A DNA stretch of 64,000 nt from Methanobrevibacter oralis (GCF_001639275.1 NZ_LWMU01000092.1:34823-98822), one strand, 5' to 3'. Shown: positions 9,190-18,747, counted from the first letter of the stretch. The notes: a model not told the origin generated them from the letters alone. A program made the numbers and translations.

Positions 9190-9759
9190 TTTCTATATGA
9201 AAGTGGTGAATCTAATGGAAAAATATCTTTAATTGAACTATGAGAATCCAAATTTAAATATTAATGGAATCAGTTCTGAATTGCCGGTTGAAGATTTGGT
9301 TTTTGCTTCTTGTCGTGGAGGATGGCCAGAAAGTTTGAATAAGAAAACTACTGAACAACAATTATTCATTGCCAAATCTTATTTTAATATTATTTGTGAA
9401 AGTGGCATGTCTAGTGTAGATGGTGTTAAAAGAAATCCTGATAAAGTTAAAATTCTTTTAAAGCCTATGGGGCATGATGGGAGAGTTAGTTATTATTGTG
9501 ATCGATATGGGTTAGAAGTAGATTGTGTTTTAACATTAAGTAATGGGGATCATGCATTAATAGAATTTAAATTAGGAAATCTTGAGGAAAAAAGGCTGCA
9601 AAAAATTTATTAAGATTGGATAAGCTAATTAAAGAAGCAAAAGAAAAAAATGAGGTTTAAATTCCTGAACCAAAATTTTTAGCTATTTTAACTGGTGGGA
9701 AATATGCTTACACAAGAAAAGACAGAGTTAAAGTTATTCCGATTGGGTGTTTAGAATAA
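9190..9759 (+). pseudogene. Remnant of a DUF4143/AAA ATPase gene
   Basis: The fragment begins in mid-gene (LYESGESNGKISLIEL), shifts frame, continues as ISSELPVEDLVFASCRGGWP (start of the DUF4143 region) and then reaches the C-terminal nuclease-like part YGLEVDCVLTLSNGDHALIEFKLG. It shifts again (NLLRLDKLIKEAKEKNEV) and has an in-frame stop before FLAILTGGKYAYTRKDRVKVIPIG. The ATPase domain is missing. Such genes usually encode stand-alone ATPases with a C-terminal DUF4143 domain, so this copy is dead. Confidence 0.8.
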
Positions 9760-9851
9760 TGAAACAAAGTTTTAATTAGTATAAAGCTTAAAATTATTAT
9801 AGTTTTCTTATTATTTTTTTAACAGTTAAATTTTATTAAGTGAGGTTTTAA

Positions 9852-10997
9852 ATGAATTATGATTTAATAATAGTTAGATATGGGGAAATCGGACTTAAAA
9901 GTTCAAAAATAAGGTCTAAATTTGAAAAAAAGTTGATTAAGAACATTAAAGCAGCAACTGATTGTGATGTTGATCGAAATCAAGGAAGAATTTATATTTT
10001 TCCAAAGGATTTTTTTGATGCTTTAGAAAAGCTTAAAATGGTTTTTGGTGTTGTTTCTTATTCTCCTGCTGTTTCAACATATTCTACTTTTGAAGATATT
10101 GATAAAGTTTTAAGCAAATATACTAAAACTCTTATTAATGATGGAATTTTAGATGAAAATACAAAATTTGCAATTAGATGTCGTAGAGTTGGAAAACACG
10201 ATTTTTCATCTCAAGAAATGGCTGGTTATTGTGGAGGTGTTGTTAAAAGACAAATAAAATCTCCAGTTGATTTATCAAATCCTGATTTAACAATATTTGT
10301 CGAAATAAGGGATGATGATGCTTATATTTATCATGAAAAAATTCAAGGTTCTGGGGGTCTTCCATTAGGAACACAAGGAAAAGTTGTTGTATTATTATCC
10401 AGTGGCATTGATTCTCCAGTTGCTGCTTATATGATGATGAAAAGGGGATGTGAGGTGATTGCACTTCATTTTAATGCATCTCCATTTTCAGGATCTCAAG
10501 TTACTCATTTAGCTTGTAAATTGGTTGATAAACTTCAAAATTACGCGAAAGGAGTCCCTATTAAAATGTACATTGTTGATTATGGAGAATACTTACAAGC
10601 AACAAAGGATTATGCTCCTGAGAAAATGACTTGTGTTTTATGTAAATCTGGAATGTATAAAATAGCGGAAAGAGTTGCTAAAAAATATGGAGCACTGGCT
10701 ATTGTTGATGGAAGTAGCGTAGGTCAAGTAGCTTCTCAAACACTTAATAATATTTTAGCTACTCGTTATGGGGTTGAAATGCCGATTTTATCTCCGTTAA
10801 TTGGTTTGGACAAAACCGAGATTTCTGATATTGCAAGTAAGATTGGAACATTTGAAATTTCTAAAATTGATGATGGAGGTTGTAAAGCAGTTCCAAAATA
10901 TCCTGAAACTAGGGCAGATTTAGAAAGAGTTAAAAAGGCAATTGATGATATGAATCAAGAGAAGTATATTCAAAAAGCTTTTGAAAAGGTTAATTAA
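9852..10997 (+). CDS. thiI: tRNA 4-thiouridine synthetase ThiI
   Basis: ThiI adenylates U8 of tRNA and inserts sulfur to give 4-thiouridine. The 381-aa protein has an N-terminal ferredoxin-like region (DLIIVRYGEIGLKSSKIR), a THUMP domain up to about residue 170, and a PP-loop ATPase with SGIDS at residues 184-188. The Cys pair in MTCVLCKSGM follows. There is no C-terminal rhodanese domain, as usual in archaea. GTGAGG precedes the ATG. The broken ATPase gene upstream marks the right edge of the accessory insertion. Confidence 0.93.
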   Translation: MNYDLIIVRYGEIGLKSSKIRSKFEKKLIKNIKAATDCDVDRNQGRIYIFPKDFFDALEKLKMVFGVVSYSPAVSTYSTFEDIDKVLSKYTKTLINDGILDENTKFAIRCRRVGKHDFSSQEMAGYCGGVVKRQIKSPVDLSNPDLTIFVEIRDDDAYIYHEKIQGSGGLPLGTQGKVVVLLSSGIDSPVAAYMMMKRGCEVIALHFNASPFSGSQVTHLACKLVDKLQNYAKGVPIKMYIVDYGEYLQATKDYAPEKMTCVLCKSGMYKIAERVAKKYGALAIVDGSSVGQVASQTLNNILATRYGVEMPILSPLIGLDKTEISDIASKIGTFEISKIDDGGCKAVPKYPETRADLERVKKAIDDMNQEKYIQKAFEKVN

Positions 10998-11069
10998 ATA
11001 ATTGATTTTCCTTGTTTTTTAATAAATCATAATTATTAAATAGTATACAAATCAAAAACTATTATTGTA

Positions 11070-11090
11070 TAGTAAATATTTAATTTACTA
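11070..11090. promoter_or_regulatory. Inverted repeat just upstream of fbp
   Basis: TAGTAAA and TTTACTA are separated by seven bases and end a few bases before the fbp ribosome binding site. It may be an operator or a leader hairpin; it overlaps a TATA-like stretch, so chance in AT-rich DNA is possible. Confidence 0.3.
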
Positions 11091-11105
11091 ATTGAGGTTA
11101 TTAAA

Positions 11106-12200
11106 ATGAAAACTACTGTTAGTGTAATTAAAGCTGATATTGGAAGTGTGTCTGGACACTGTGTAGCACACCCTGAATTAATGGATATTTGTGATGAAGT
11201 TTTAAATGAAGCTTTAGAAAGCAATATCTTATCTGATTATTACATCTCCCGTTGTGGAGATGACATTGATTTAATCATGACTCATCATAATGGTGAAGAA
11301 AACGAAGAAGTACATAAAACTGCATATGATGCATTTATGAAAGCTACTGAAAGAGCACGTGAATTAAAATTATATGGTGCAGGTCAAGATTTATTAAGTG
11401 ACACTTTCTCTGGAAACATCAAAGGTATGGGTCCTGGTGTAGCTGAAATGGAATTTAAAGAAAGACCCTCTGATCCCGTTTTAGTATTCTGCTGTGATAA
11501 AACAGAACCTGGTGCATTTAACTTACCAGTATTTAGAATGTTTGCAGACCCATTTAATACTGCAGGGCTTGTTATTGACCCAAGTTTACATGATGGATTT
11601 AAATTTGAAGTATTTGATGTAATTGAACATAAAAAAGTTATCTTAAACTGTCCTGAAGAGATGTATGATTTGCTTGCTTTAATCGGTTCTACTGGAAGAT
11701 ATGTAATTAAAAGAGTATGGAAAAAAAATGGTGAAATCGCAGCATCTATCAGTACTGAAAGATTAAACTTGATGGCGGGGGAATATGTCGGTAAAGACGA
11801 TCCTGCATGTATTGTAAGAGCTCAATCTGGATTTCCTGCTAATGGTGAATGTGTAGATCCATTTGCATTTCCTCATATGGTAAGTGGATGGATGAGAGGA
11901 TCTCACAATGGTCCAATGATGCCTGTTTCTGAAGAAGAAGCAAATCCAATTAGATTTGATGGACCACCAAGAGTAATTGGTTTAGGTTTCCAGGTATCTA
12001 ATGGTGAATTAATTGGTCCTGTGGATTTATTCGATGACCCTGCATTTGACCCAACTAGAGAACAAGCTGCTAAAATTGCATCTTACATTAGAAGACACGG
12101 TCCATTTGAACCTCACAGATTACCTGCTGAAGAAATGGAATATACTTCACTTCCTGGTGTAATGAGCAAACTTGAAAATAGGTTTGAAGATATGGAATAA
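11106..12200 (+). CDS. fbp: Bifunctional fructose-1,6-bisphosphate aldolase/phosphatase
   Basis: This archaeal enzyme (class V FBPase) joins triose phosphates to fructose 1,6-bisphosphate and removes the C1 phosphate, the committed step of gluconeogenesis. The 364-aa protein starts with the conserved MKTTVSVIKADIGSVSGH, whose Asp binds magnesium, and carries GAGQDLLSDTFSGN, the metal ligand CCDKTEPGAFN and PFAFPHMVSGWMRG. Length is typical. GAGGTT is the likely ribosome binding site. A terminator hairpin follows. Confidence 0.96.
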   Translation: MKTTVSVIKADIGSVSGHCVAHPELMDICDEVLNEALESNILSDYYISRCGDDIDLIMTHHNGEENEEVHKTAYDAFMKATERARELKLYGAGQDLLSDTFSGNIKGMGPGVAEMEFKERPSDPVLVFCCDKTEPGAFNLPVFRMFADPFNTAGLVIDPSLHDGFKFEVFDVIEHKKVILNCPEEMYDLLALIGSTGRYVIKRVWKKNGEIAASISTERLNLMAGEYVGKDDPACIVRAQSGFPANGECVDPFAFPHMVSGWMRGSHNGPMMPVSEEEANPIRFDGPPRVIGLGFQVSNGELIGPVDLFDDPAFDPTREQAAKIASYIRRHGPFEPHRLPAEEMEYTSLPGVMSKLENRFEDME

Positions 12201-12472
12201 TCGTGGAGATTTTTAATCTCTATTTTTTTTATTTTATGTGCAGTTATTATTGTAAAACTGCTTTTATTTACTGTGATTATTTTATTATCTATTTCTACAT
12301 AATAATTTTTACCTTTTTGAGTAATTAATGAGTTATTATCTTCAATTAAATCAATACAATATTCAACTACATTATTACAATTGATTCCTAAATTCTTTTT
12401 AACACCTTCAATACCAAGCTTTGTCGTGTGAATTTTATCAACATTTTCCAATAGTTCATTTTTAAAATCCAT
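12113..12472 (-). CDS. DUF3781 family protein with read-through tail
   Basis: The first 80 or so residues (ELLENVDKIHTTKLGIEGV to ITVNKSSFTIITAHKI) match DUF3781, small proteins of unknown function in methanogens and gut bacteria. The frame then runs on for about 40 residues antisense to the last 88 bases of fbp. That part reads like the shadow of fbp, so the original stop may have been lost. It converges with fbp and would cross the fbp terminator hairpin. Confidence 0.65.
   Translation of the reverse strand: MDFKNELLENVDKIHTTKLGIEGVKKNLGINCNNVVEYCIDLIEDNNSLITQKGKNYYVEIDNKIITVNKSSFTIITAHKIKKIEIKNLHDYSISSNLFSSLLITPGSEVYSISSAGNL
12206..12230 (+). terminator. fbp terminator
   Basis: GAGATT/AATCTC with a three-base loop, followed after TA by eight T, directly after the fbp stop. 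Confidence 0.6.
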
Positions 12473-12506
12473 AAAGTTAATATAAAGTTTAATAATAATT
12501 AAGTTT

Positions 12507-13643
12507 ATGTCATTTTTTTCGTTGATTATTAAGAATCCTTTTAGAAATAAAAGTAGAGCAATTTTGGCTATTATAGGAATAGGGATAGGAATAGCTACTA
12601 TTGTTGCATTAGGTGGTATAACTGAAGGTTTGATAACTTCAGCTGAAGATACACTTCATGCTGGAGGTACAGACATCACGATTATAAGTTCTAATACTTC
12701 ATCTTCTTCATCATCAATGATGGGCTCATCGTCTTTTAATGAAAGTTGGATAAATAAGATAAAGTCGCAAGATGGTGTTCAGGATGCTATTGGTATTTAT
12801 TCAACAACAGTCATGACAGAAAATATTCCGATGTTAACGGTTATTGGAATTCATCCAGAATCTGTTAATTATGCAGATTTAACAATAACTGAAGGAAGAC
12901 TTTTTTCAAATGATAATGATGATAAAGAAGTAATTGTTGGAAAGGTAACTGCTAGTCAATATGAAGGAGTGGATGTAGGAGATAAAATCAAAATTAATAA
13001 TGAAAACTTCAAGATTGTAGGTATTTTTGAATCTGGTACTTCATTTCAGGACATGTCAGTTTTCATGACTTTAGATAATGTTCGTGATATTGTAGATGAT
13101 GACGAAAATATTTCATCTATCTTTGTAAAAGTTAATAAGGATGCTGATGTTGATAATGTAGCTCGTGAGCTTGAAAATAAATATGGTGATAATTTAAGTG
13201 TTATTACTTCTTTAGCTGATGTATCAATGGCTAAAGATATGGTTGATATGCTCAATGGGGCTAGTTGGGGTATTTCACTTTTGGCTATTGTAATTGGTGG
13301 AATTGGAATAATTAATACAATGCTTATGTCAGTATTTGAGAGAACTCGTGAAATTGGAGTGTTAAAAGCTGTTGGATGGTCAGATTTAAGAATACTTTTA
13401 ATGATTGTTGGTGAATCTATTGTAATTACGATTACTGCAGGAATTGTTGGATCTCTTGTTGGAGTCATTGGAGTTGAACTATTAACTCAAATGGAATTTT
13501 TAGGTGGAATGACTCCTGTATTTACACTTGGTATATTTGCAGAAGCATTCATTGTAGCTCTTATTGTTGGTATTATTGGAGGGATTTATCCTGCTATTAA
13601 AGCAATTAAATTACCACCAACCGAAGCATTGAGGTATGAATAG
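12507..13643 (+). CDS. ABC transporter permease, FtsX/MacB type
   Basis: The 378-aa protein has the MacB/FtsX layout: an N-terminal membrane helix (AILAIIGIGIGIATIVALGG), a large extracellular domain of about 220 residues rich in Ser, Asp and Asn, then three C-terminal helices. The last part carries the family motif FERTREIGVLKAVGWS. Such permeases work with an ATPase to move peptides, lipids or lipoproteins, or to drive extracytoplasmic events; the substrate is unknown. The ATPase gene follows 8 bases downstream. Confidence 0.88.
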   Translation: MSFFSLIIKNPFRNKSRAILAIIGIGIGIATIVALGGITEGLITSAEDTLHAGGTDITIISSNTSSSSSSMMGSSSFNESWINKIKSQDGVQDAIGIYSTTVMTENIPMLTVIGIHPESVNYADLTITEGRLFSNDNDDKEVIVGKVTASQYEGVDVGDKIKINNENFKIVGIFESGTSFQDMSVFMTLDNVRDIVDDDENISSIFVKVNKDADVDNVARELENKYGDNLSVITSLADVSMAKDMVDMLNGASWGISLLAIVIGGIGIINTMLMSVFERTREIGVLKAVGWSDLRILLMIVGESIVITITAGIVGSLVGVIGVELLTQMEFLGGMTPVFTLGIFAEAFIVALIVGIIGGIYPAIKAIKLPPTEALRYE

Positions 13644-13651
13644 GTGATAAT

Positions 13652-14356
13652 ATGGAAAATGTAGTTGAAATTAAAGATTTAAAGAAAAGCTATGAAAATG
13701 GACATATTAAAGCTTTAAATGGAATATCCCTAACAATTGAAGAAGGTGAATTTGTATCGATAATAGGTCCTTCTGGATCAGGTAAATCTACATTATTAAA
13801 CATGTTAGGGGCTCTTGATTTGCCAGATAGTGGTTCAATATCAGTTGCAGGATATAATTTACTTAAAAATAAAAAATTAAGTGAATTTAGAGGAGATAAA
13901 ATAGGTTTTATCTTTCAGCTTCATAATTTAATTCCAAATATTTCAGTTGTTGAAAATGTTAAAATTCCAATGTTCACTAAAAAATGGTCTAATCAACAAA
14001 TGACTAAAAGAGCATTAGGATTATTAGACGCTGTTGGTCTTAGAAATAAAGCTAATCAAATGCCAAATAAGTTATCTGGTGGTGAACGACAAAGAGTGGC
14101 TATTGCAAGAGCTTTAGCTAATAATCCATCAATCATTCTTGCAGATGAACCCACTGGTTCTTTAGACTCTAAAACTAGTAATAAAATTTTAAAAGAGCTT
14201 GACAAGTTACATAAAGAAAATAATGTTACATTAATTGTAGTTACTCATGATATGAATGTTGCAAGATTAGCTGATCGTGTAATTGAAGTTTTAGATGGTC
14301 AAATTTTAGAAAATAATGATGAATCTTTATTGGATAGTGAAATTAATATTCACTAA
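13652..14356 (+). CDS. ABC transporter ATP-binding protein, LolD/MacB type
   Basis: The 234-aa subunit has Walker A GPSGSGKST (about residues 39-47), the Q-loop (FQLHNLIPNISV), the signature LSGGERQRVAIARAL, Walker B ILADEPTG and the H-loop VVTHD. This is a complete energy subunit. It pairs with the FtsX-type permease just upstream (8-base spacing, GGTGATAAT ribosome binding site), and together they form a two-gene exporter operon. Confidence 0.92.
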   Translation: MENVVEIKDLKKSYENGHIKALNGISLTIEEGEFVSIIGPSGSGKSTLLNMLGALDLPDSGSISVAGYNLLKNKKLSEFRGDKIGFIFQLHNLIPNISVVENVKIPMFTKKWSNQQMTKRALGLLDAVGLRNKANQMPNKLSGGERQRVAIARALANNPSIILADEPTGSLDSKTSNKILKELDKLHKENNVTLIVVTHDMNVARLADRVIEVLDGQILENNDESLLDSEINIH

Positions 14357-14366
14357 TCTATTTTTT

Positions 14367-14609
14367 TTATATAATACTATGAATCATCCTTAAAGCATCA
14401 AGTAGTCCATGTGAGTATTCAATACATCCAAATGCTGTTCGCATATCCTCTTTTTTAAGATAATACTTAGAATCATTCCAATAATCAATAGCTCTATCAT
14501 AAACTTCTTTTTCTTTTCCAATAAATTCAATATTTTCAACTTGCTTTAAGTTTCTCTCTAATTTTTTAATATCAATAGCTATCTTCTCTGGACTTTTTAA
14601 TTCACTCAT
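14367..14609 (-). CDS. DUF357 domain protein
   Basis: An 80-aa helical protein, MSELKSPEKIAIDIKKLER to GLLDALRMIH, matching DUF357, a small archaeal family of unknown function. I use the ATG that overlaps the TGA of the upstream gene (ATGA) rather than the ATG 15 bases earlier, because GGAGG lies at the right distance. It is translationally coupled to the phosphatidyltransferase gene. Confidence 0.75.
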   Translation of the reverse strand: MSELKSPEKIAIDIKKLERNLKQVENIEFIGKEKEVYDRAIDYWNDSKYYLKKEDMRTAFGCIEYSHGLLDALRMIHSII

Positions 14610-15172
14610 TTTAATTGCCTCCAAACATGGTAAACTCTTTGAAATACTGTAATGTAGGATAATATCACTAAAATCATAATTATATATGTAAAGTAAATTG
14701 ATTGAGTGAAATATCCGACTAAAGCACCTATCATTAAAATAATCATACGGACTGCTCTTTCAGCTATTCCAACATTACATGTTGCACCTTGTGATTCTGC
14801 TCTTGCTTTTACATAACTTACTGTTATTGCAGAATGAATAGCTAATATGCCAATAAACCAATCACAATATCCTCCGAATATGATTCCAATATATATTATT
14901 GCATCTGCAAATCTATCCATTGTTGAATCTAGAAATGCTCCAAATTTAGATGACTTATTATGATATCTTGCAATGGCTCCATCCATAACATCTAAAAATC
15001 CACTAGCTAAAATAGCTGTTGTAGCTAAGATTAACATATGATTTGCAAATCCATAAGCAGCTATTATTGCTACGAATGGTGAGATAATAGTTATAATGTT
15101 TGGATTTATATTAAGATTTTGAGCAATTGGATTCAATATTTTTGTTAAAAATGGTCTTAGACTTTCGAGCAT
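14606..15172 (-). CDS. CDP-alcohol phosphatidyltransferase, probable archaetidylinositol phosphate synthase
   Basis: This membrane enzyme transfers a polar head group to CDP-archaeol. The 188-aa protein has several hydrophobic helices and the CDP-alcohol transferase signature (D-G-x2-A-R-x8-G-x3-D-x3-D) in DVMDGAIARYHNKSSKFGAF followed by LDSTMDRFAD. In methanogens this subgroup, next to a DUF357 gene, is usually archaetidylinositol phosphate synthase; the choice of inositol phosphate is inferred from family and context. It is divergent from sua5. Confidence 0.8.
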   Translation of the reverse strand: MLESLRPFLTKILNPIAQNLNINPNIITIISPFVAIIAAYGFANHMLILATTAILASGFLDVMDGAIARYHNKSSKFGAFLDSTMDRFADAIIYIGIIFGGYCDWFIGILAIHSAITVSYVKARAESQGATCNVGIAERAVRMIILMIGALVGYFTQSIYFTYIIMILVILSYITVFQRVYHVWRQLK

Positions 15173-15219
15173 ACTTTTATATAAAGTTTTTATCCATATA
15201 TAATTGTTAGGTAATATTA

Positions 15220-15801
15220 ATGAAAATATTAAAAACTACAAATGATAATTTAGATGAAAATGTTATTAATGAATCTATTGAAGTTTTAGCTAATGGTGGT
15301 GTTATTTTATATCCAACAGACACTGTTTATGGATTAGGAGCTAATATTTTTGATAATACTGCTGTTAGAAAAGTTTTTGATATTAAAAATAGGAATTTTC
15401 TTAAACCTCTTTCAATTTTAATTTCTAATACTAAATCTATTGATTTGGTGGCTAATGTGTCTATTCTTCAAAAAAAAGTTTTAAATAAATATTTGCCTGG
15501 ACCTTATACTTTTATTTTATATAAATCTAAGATTGTTCCACTTTATGTAACTGGAGGGAGAGCTACTGTTGGAGTTAGAGTTCCAAAAAATGAAATAGCT
15601 TGTAAATTAGCTAGTTTATTTCCAATAACAACTACTAGTGCTAATATTTCTAATGAACAGGTCTTAGATGATCCTAAAGATATTTTAAAACAATTAAATT
15701 GTGATGTTGATTTGGTCATTGATGTAGGACCAATCGAATCAAAAGCATCTACAATTATTGATTTAACTTCTAATAAGATGAATTATATAAAAAGAGATTA
15801 A
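15220..15801 (+). CDS. sua5: Threonylcarbamoyl-AMP synthase (Sua5/YrdC)
   Basis: The enzyme makes threonylcarbamoyl-AMP for the t6A37 modification of ANN-decoding tRNAs. The 193-aa protein is a single YrdC domain: GGVILYPTDTVYGLGANIF, KPLSILI, LPGPYTFIL, GVRVP and TTSANISN are all present. It lacks the extra C-terminal Sua5 domain, so TsaC-like is equally correct. Upstream it faces the phosphatidyltransferase gene. Confidence 0.9.
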   Translation: MKILKTTNDNLDENVINESIEVLANGGVILYPTDTVYGLGANIFDNTAVRKVFDIKNRNFLKPLSILISNTKSIDLVANVSILQKKVLNKYLPGPYTFILYKSKIVPLYVTGGRATVGVRVPKNEIACKLASLFPITTTSANISNEQVLDDPKDILKQLNCDVDLVIDVGPIESKASTIIDLTSNKMNYIKRD

Positions 15802-15820
15802 TCTCTAATTATTTTTTACT
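15793..15820. terminator. Shared terminator between sua5 and the surface protein gene
   Basis: The 14-bp palindrome AGAGATTAATCTCT spans the sua5 stop and is followed by T-rich sequence. It lies between two convergent genes and could act on both strands. Confidence 0.5.
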
Positions 15821-16717
15821 TTTAACAATTACTACAATTGAAATAATAACAATTACACCAATTAACATAATTGTTGGATTACCTGTATTCTGTAGAAGTT
15901 TTTCCAATATTGGATCTTGGGTTTTATTTGTGGGGTTGTGTGTCATTGTTGCGTTGTGTTCTTTTGTAGTATTATTAAGGGGGTTATGAACAATTGTGGC
16001 ATTTTGATTTTTAGTAGTAGTGTTATTTTCAATATTTCTATTTGGATTGGTTGTGGTGTTGTTTTTTTGATTTTTAACTTTTTTACTAGTGTTTTTGATG
16101 GTATTTGTTTTTATGATTGTATTATCTTTTGAAGAGGTATTTTCATTATTATTTAAATTAGTGTTGTTATCAAGTTCCTCTTTATCATCTTGAGGAGCGT
16201 ATATTGTTTTAAATGATACTGTATATGCGAAATAATTCGATATTTGTTTATCATTAGATTTTAAAAGTTTAAAATTAAATGTTGCTTCTGTTTTATTGTT
16301 TATATTTACAATTGCAGTATTTCCTATGTTTTTTTCAGAATTAATGACATTTTGAACAATTTCATTATCACTGTTTTGATAATCATCACCTGATAATATG
16401 TTTATCACATTTCCAATTTCATTTATTTCATCTGCTTTGTAACATTCAATTATTGCAAGTTTTAAGTAATTTTCAAAGTCGGAGGGTAATTCACTAGTTG
16501 AACTGGTTGTGAATTTTTCACCTTTTTCAGTAGATAATTTTGATAAATCAATTAAAAAACCGGTATATCCATCACTAAATTCAATACCATTAGAACCTCC
16601 TGAATTTGCAATTATATAATCATCATCTGTTTCATTCAAATTATCAGCATAAACAAAGCTTAAATAACACATTAATATGATTATCACGAGAAATAATGTA
16701 ATAATTTTTTTAGTCAT
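15809..16717 (-). CDS. Secreted, membrane-anchored surface protein with Asn/Thr-rich stalk
   Basis: The 302-aa protein starts with a signal peptide (KKIITLFLVIIILMCYLSFV, then YA-DN) and has a globular domain of about 140 residues. A low-complexity stalk dominated by Asn, Thr and Lys follows (about residues 175-265), then a final membrane helix (IMLIGVIVIISIVVIV) with a basic end. This is the design of small archaeal wall-linked surface proteins. No catalytic motif is visible and I do not know its ligand. Confidence 0.7.
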   Translation of the reverse strand: MTKKIITLFLVIIILMCYLSFVYADNLNETDDDYIIANSGGSNGIEFSDGYTGFLIDLSKLSTEKGEKFTTSSTSELPSDFENYLKLAIIECYKADEINEIGNVINILSGDDYQNSDNEIVQNVINSEKNIGNTAIVNINNKTEATFNFKLLKSNDKQISNYFAYTVSFKTIYAPQDDKEELDNNTNLNNNENTSSKDNTIIKTNTIKNTSKKVKNQKNNTTTNPNRNIENNTTTKNQNATIVHNPLNNTTKEHNATMTHNPTNKTQDPILEKLLQNTGNPTIMLIGVIVIISIVVIVKSKK

Positions 16718-16828
16718 AATTATCTCCTAATTGTTAGTTATAATATAATTTTGTGATTATTTAAATGATTTGAAAGCATGATTTAAAAAATTTATAATTA
16801 TATATTATTAATTACAATATAACTACAT

Positions 16829-17533
16829 ATGAAAGTATTAGCTAATTTTGAAGATAATTCTAAAATTCCATCTAACTCCTCTTTAGACGAAATATTAGAT
16901 GGAGGAATTGAAAAAGGTATTATAACTCAGATTTTTGGACCTCCAAGCTCGGGTAAAAGTAACATTGCTTTAACATTAGCTGTTAATGTAGCTAAAAGTG
17001 GTAGAAAAGTCATTTATATTGATACTGAAGGTGGTATTTCAATTAATAGGATTAAACAAATAGCTAATTATGATTTTGACAAGGTAGCTAGTAATATAAT
17101 GGTTTTTGAACCAACTAATTTTTTAGAACAAGATAATGACTTAAAAACTATTGAAACATGGTTTAGAAGGAATAATAATCAAGTAGATCTAGTTGTTTTG
17201 GATTCTGCTGTTGCACTTTACAGGGTAGATGATATGAAATCTTCGAAGTTAAATAAAGTTTTAGGTAGGCAGATGGGAATATTATCTGGTATTGCTCGTA
17301 AATATGATGTAGCAGTTCTTTTAACAAATCAAATTTATAGTTCTTTTGATAATGAAGGCAACAATGATATTAAAGCTGTTGGTGGTACTATTTTACAATA
17401 TTGGAGTAAAGTAATAATTCAATTAGAAAAAAGTGAAAATATTAATGAGAGAGTAGCTACCTTAATTCGCCACAGAAGTTTAGCAGAAGGAAAACAAGTT
17501 GCTTTTAAAATTACTTCAAGAGGAATTATTTAA
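16829..17533 (+). CDS. radB: DNA repair and recombination protein RadB
   Basis: RadB is a euryarchaeal RecA/Rad51 paralogue that assists RadA in recombination. The 234-aa protein lacks the N-terminal helix-hairpin-helix domain of RadA, as expected. It has Walker A GPPSSGKS near residue 42, IYIDTEGG and a Walker B LVVLDSAVALYR. It is the last host gene before the provirus; the integrase starts about 100 bases downstream. Confidence 0.9.
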   Translation: MKVLANFEDNSKIPSNSSLDEILDGGIEKGIITQIFGPPSSGKSNIALTLAVNVAKSGRKVIYIDTEGGISINRIKQIANYDFDKVASNIMVFEPTNFLEQDNDLKTIETWFRRNNNQVDLVVLDSAVALYRVDDMKSSKLNKVLGRQMGILSGIARKYDVAVLLTNQIYSSFDNEGNNDIKAVGGTILQYWSKVIIQLEKSENINERVATLIRHRSLAEGKQVAFKITSRGII

Positions 17534-17550
17534 CATTAATTTTATTAATG
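17534..17550 (+). terminator. Inverted repeat after radB
   Basis: CATTAAT and ATTAATG around TTT, just after the radB stop. Probably the radB terminator. It lies within the 100-base host/provirus junction, so it could also be part of the attachment region. Confidence 0.35.
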
Positions 17551-17634
17551 ACTTTAAATAATTAACATTATCATTATACTAATACTTTTCAATCACTCTA
17601 CCAACAATAAAAAATAAAAATAAAGGTAGAAATA

Positions 17635-18747
17635 ATGAATATGGAAACAGACAAAGAACTATTAGAGGACTTCGCAAGAACAAGAAACATCAAAAACACC
17701 ACCAAAAGAATATACCAAGCATCAATAGAATTATATGCAAAATACAATGAAAAAACCATGGTAGAACTAATACAAGAAGCTGAAACAGAAGAAGAAAAAG
17801 GCATAAGATGGAAACACAGAAAAATAAAAAAAAGACTAATCGAATTCAGAATATTCTTAACAGAAAACTACCTAAAAAGCTATGTTAAATCAACATTAGG
17901 TAGAATAATATCCATCTATAAACACTACGAAATAGAAATACACAACCTACCTTTACAAAGCAACAAAAATCTAACAGAACCAGTACCCATTACTTTTAAA
18001 GATTTACCTGACAAAAAAATTATTAAACAATCTTTAAAAATAGCTAATCCATTAATGAGAGCAATAATATTATTCATGTCCAGCAGTGGCTGTGCTAGGA
18101 GAGAAACATTAAACATCACTATTCAAGATTTCTTAAATGCAACTAGTGATTATCATAACAGTAATAATATTTATGAAGTAATCAACATTTTAAAAAATAG
18201 GGATGATATAATCCCTACTTTTAAGATAAGACGTGTTAAAACAAATAAGTATTATCATACTTTTTGCAGTCCAGAAGCAGTAACCGAAATAATAAACTAC
18301 TTACTAACAATTAATAAAAATATTAAAAACAACGATTTTTTATTCACAGTACATCCTGTAACACTTATTAATTACTTCAACGAAATCAACAATAAATTAG
18401 ATTTAGGGAAAAAAGGAACATATATTCGCTTCCGTAGCCATATGTTACGCAAATTTCATGCAAGTGCATTACAAAATAATGGAATGAACAAAGAAGATAT
18501 AAACAGTATGCAAGGTAAATCACAAAATGCAACAGATGAATCATATTTCTTTGAAGATCCAAACAAACTCCGTGAAAAATATATTCAACATATGGATTGT
18601 TTAACTATAAATTTAGATGTGAATAATTTGAATATTAAAAGTCCAGAGTATACTAAACTTGAAACTGAAAATCACACATTAAAATCAGAATTAAATAAAA
18701 TGGATGAAATAATGGCAAGATTAACTAAACTAGAACAACAAAATTAA
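17635..18747 (+). CDS. int: Tyrosine recombinase (provirus integrase)
   Basis: The 370-aa protein has a helical SAM-like core-binding region up to about residue 115 and a catalytic domain. That domain contains an Arg in SGCARRETLNI, a His-x-x-Arg pair in SHMLRKFH, and a C-terminal Tyr in DESYFFEDPNKLREKY. A short coiled coil (KLETENHTLKSELNKMDEI) ends it. It should catalyse site-specific integration and excision. The coding strand is strongly A-rich, unlike radB next door. It marks the left end of the provirus; no tRNA gene is visible beside it. Confidence 0.88.
   Translation: MNMETDKELLEDFARTRNIKNTTKRIYQASIELYAKYNEKTMVELIQEAETEEEKGIRWKHRKIKKRLIEFRIFLTENYLKSYVKSTLGRIISIYKHYEIEIHNLPLQSNKNLTEPVPITFKDLPDKKIIKQSLKIANPLMRAIILFMSSSGCARRETLNITIQDFLNATSDYHNSNNIYEVINILKNRDDIIPTFKIRRVKTNKYYHTFCSPEAVTEIINYLLTINKNIKNNDFLFTVHPVTLINYFNEINNKLDLGKKGTYIRFRSHMLRKFHASALQNNGMNKEDINSMQGKSQNATDESYFFEDPNKLREKYIQHMDCLTINLDVNNLNIKSPEYTKLETENHTLKSELNKMDEIMARLTKLEQQN

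Noticed and set aside
13046..13468. 140-codon minus-strand frame in the ABC permease gene
   Set aside because: Antisense to a clear FtsX-type permease; Ser/Ile/Thr-rich shadow translation.
17534..17634. Left attachment site of the provirus
   Set aside because: The junction must be here, but the matching right-hand copy is outside the window, so no core sequence can be named.
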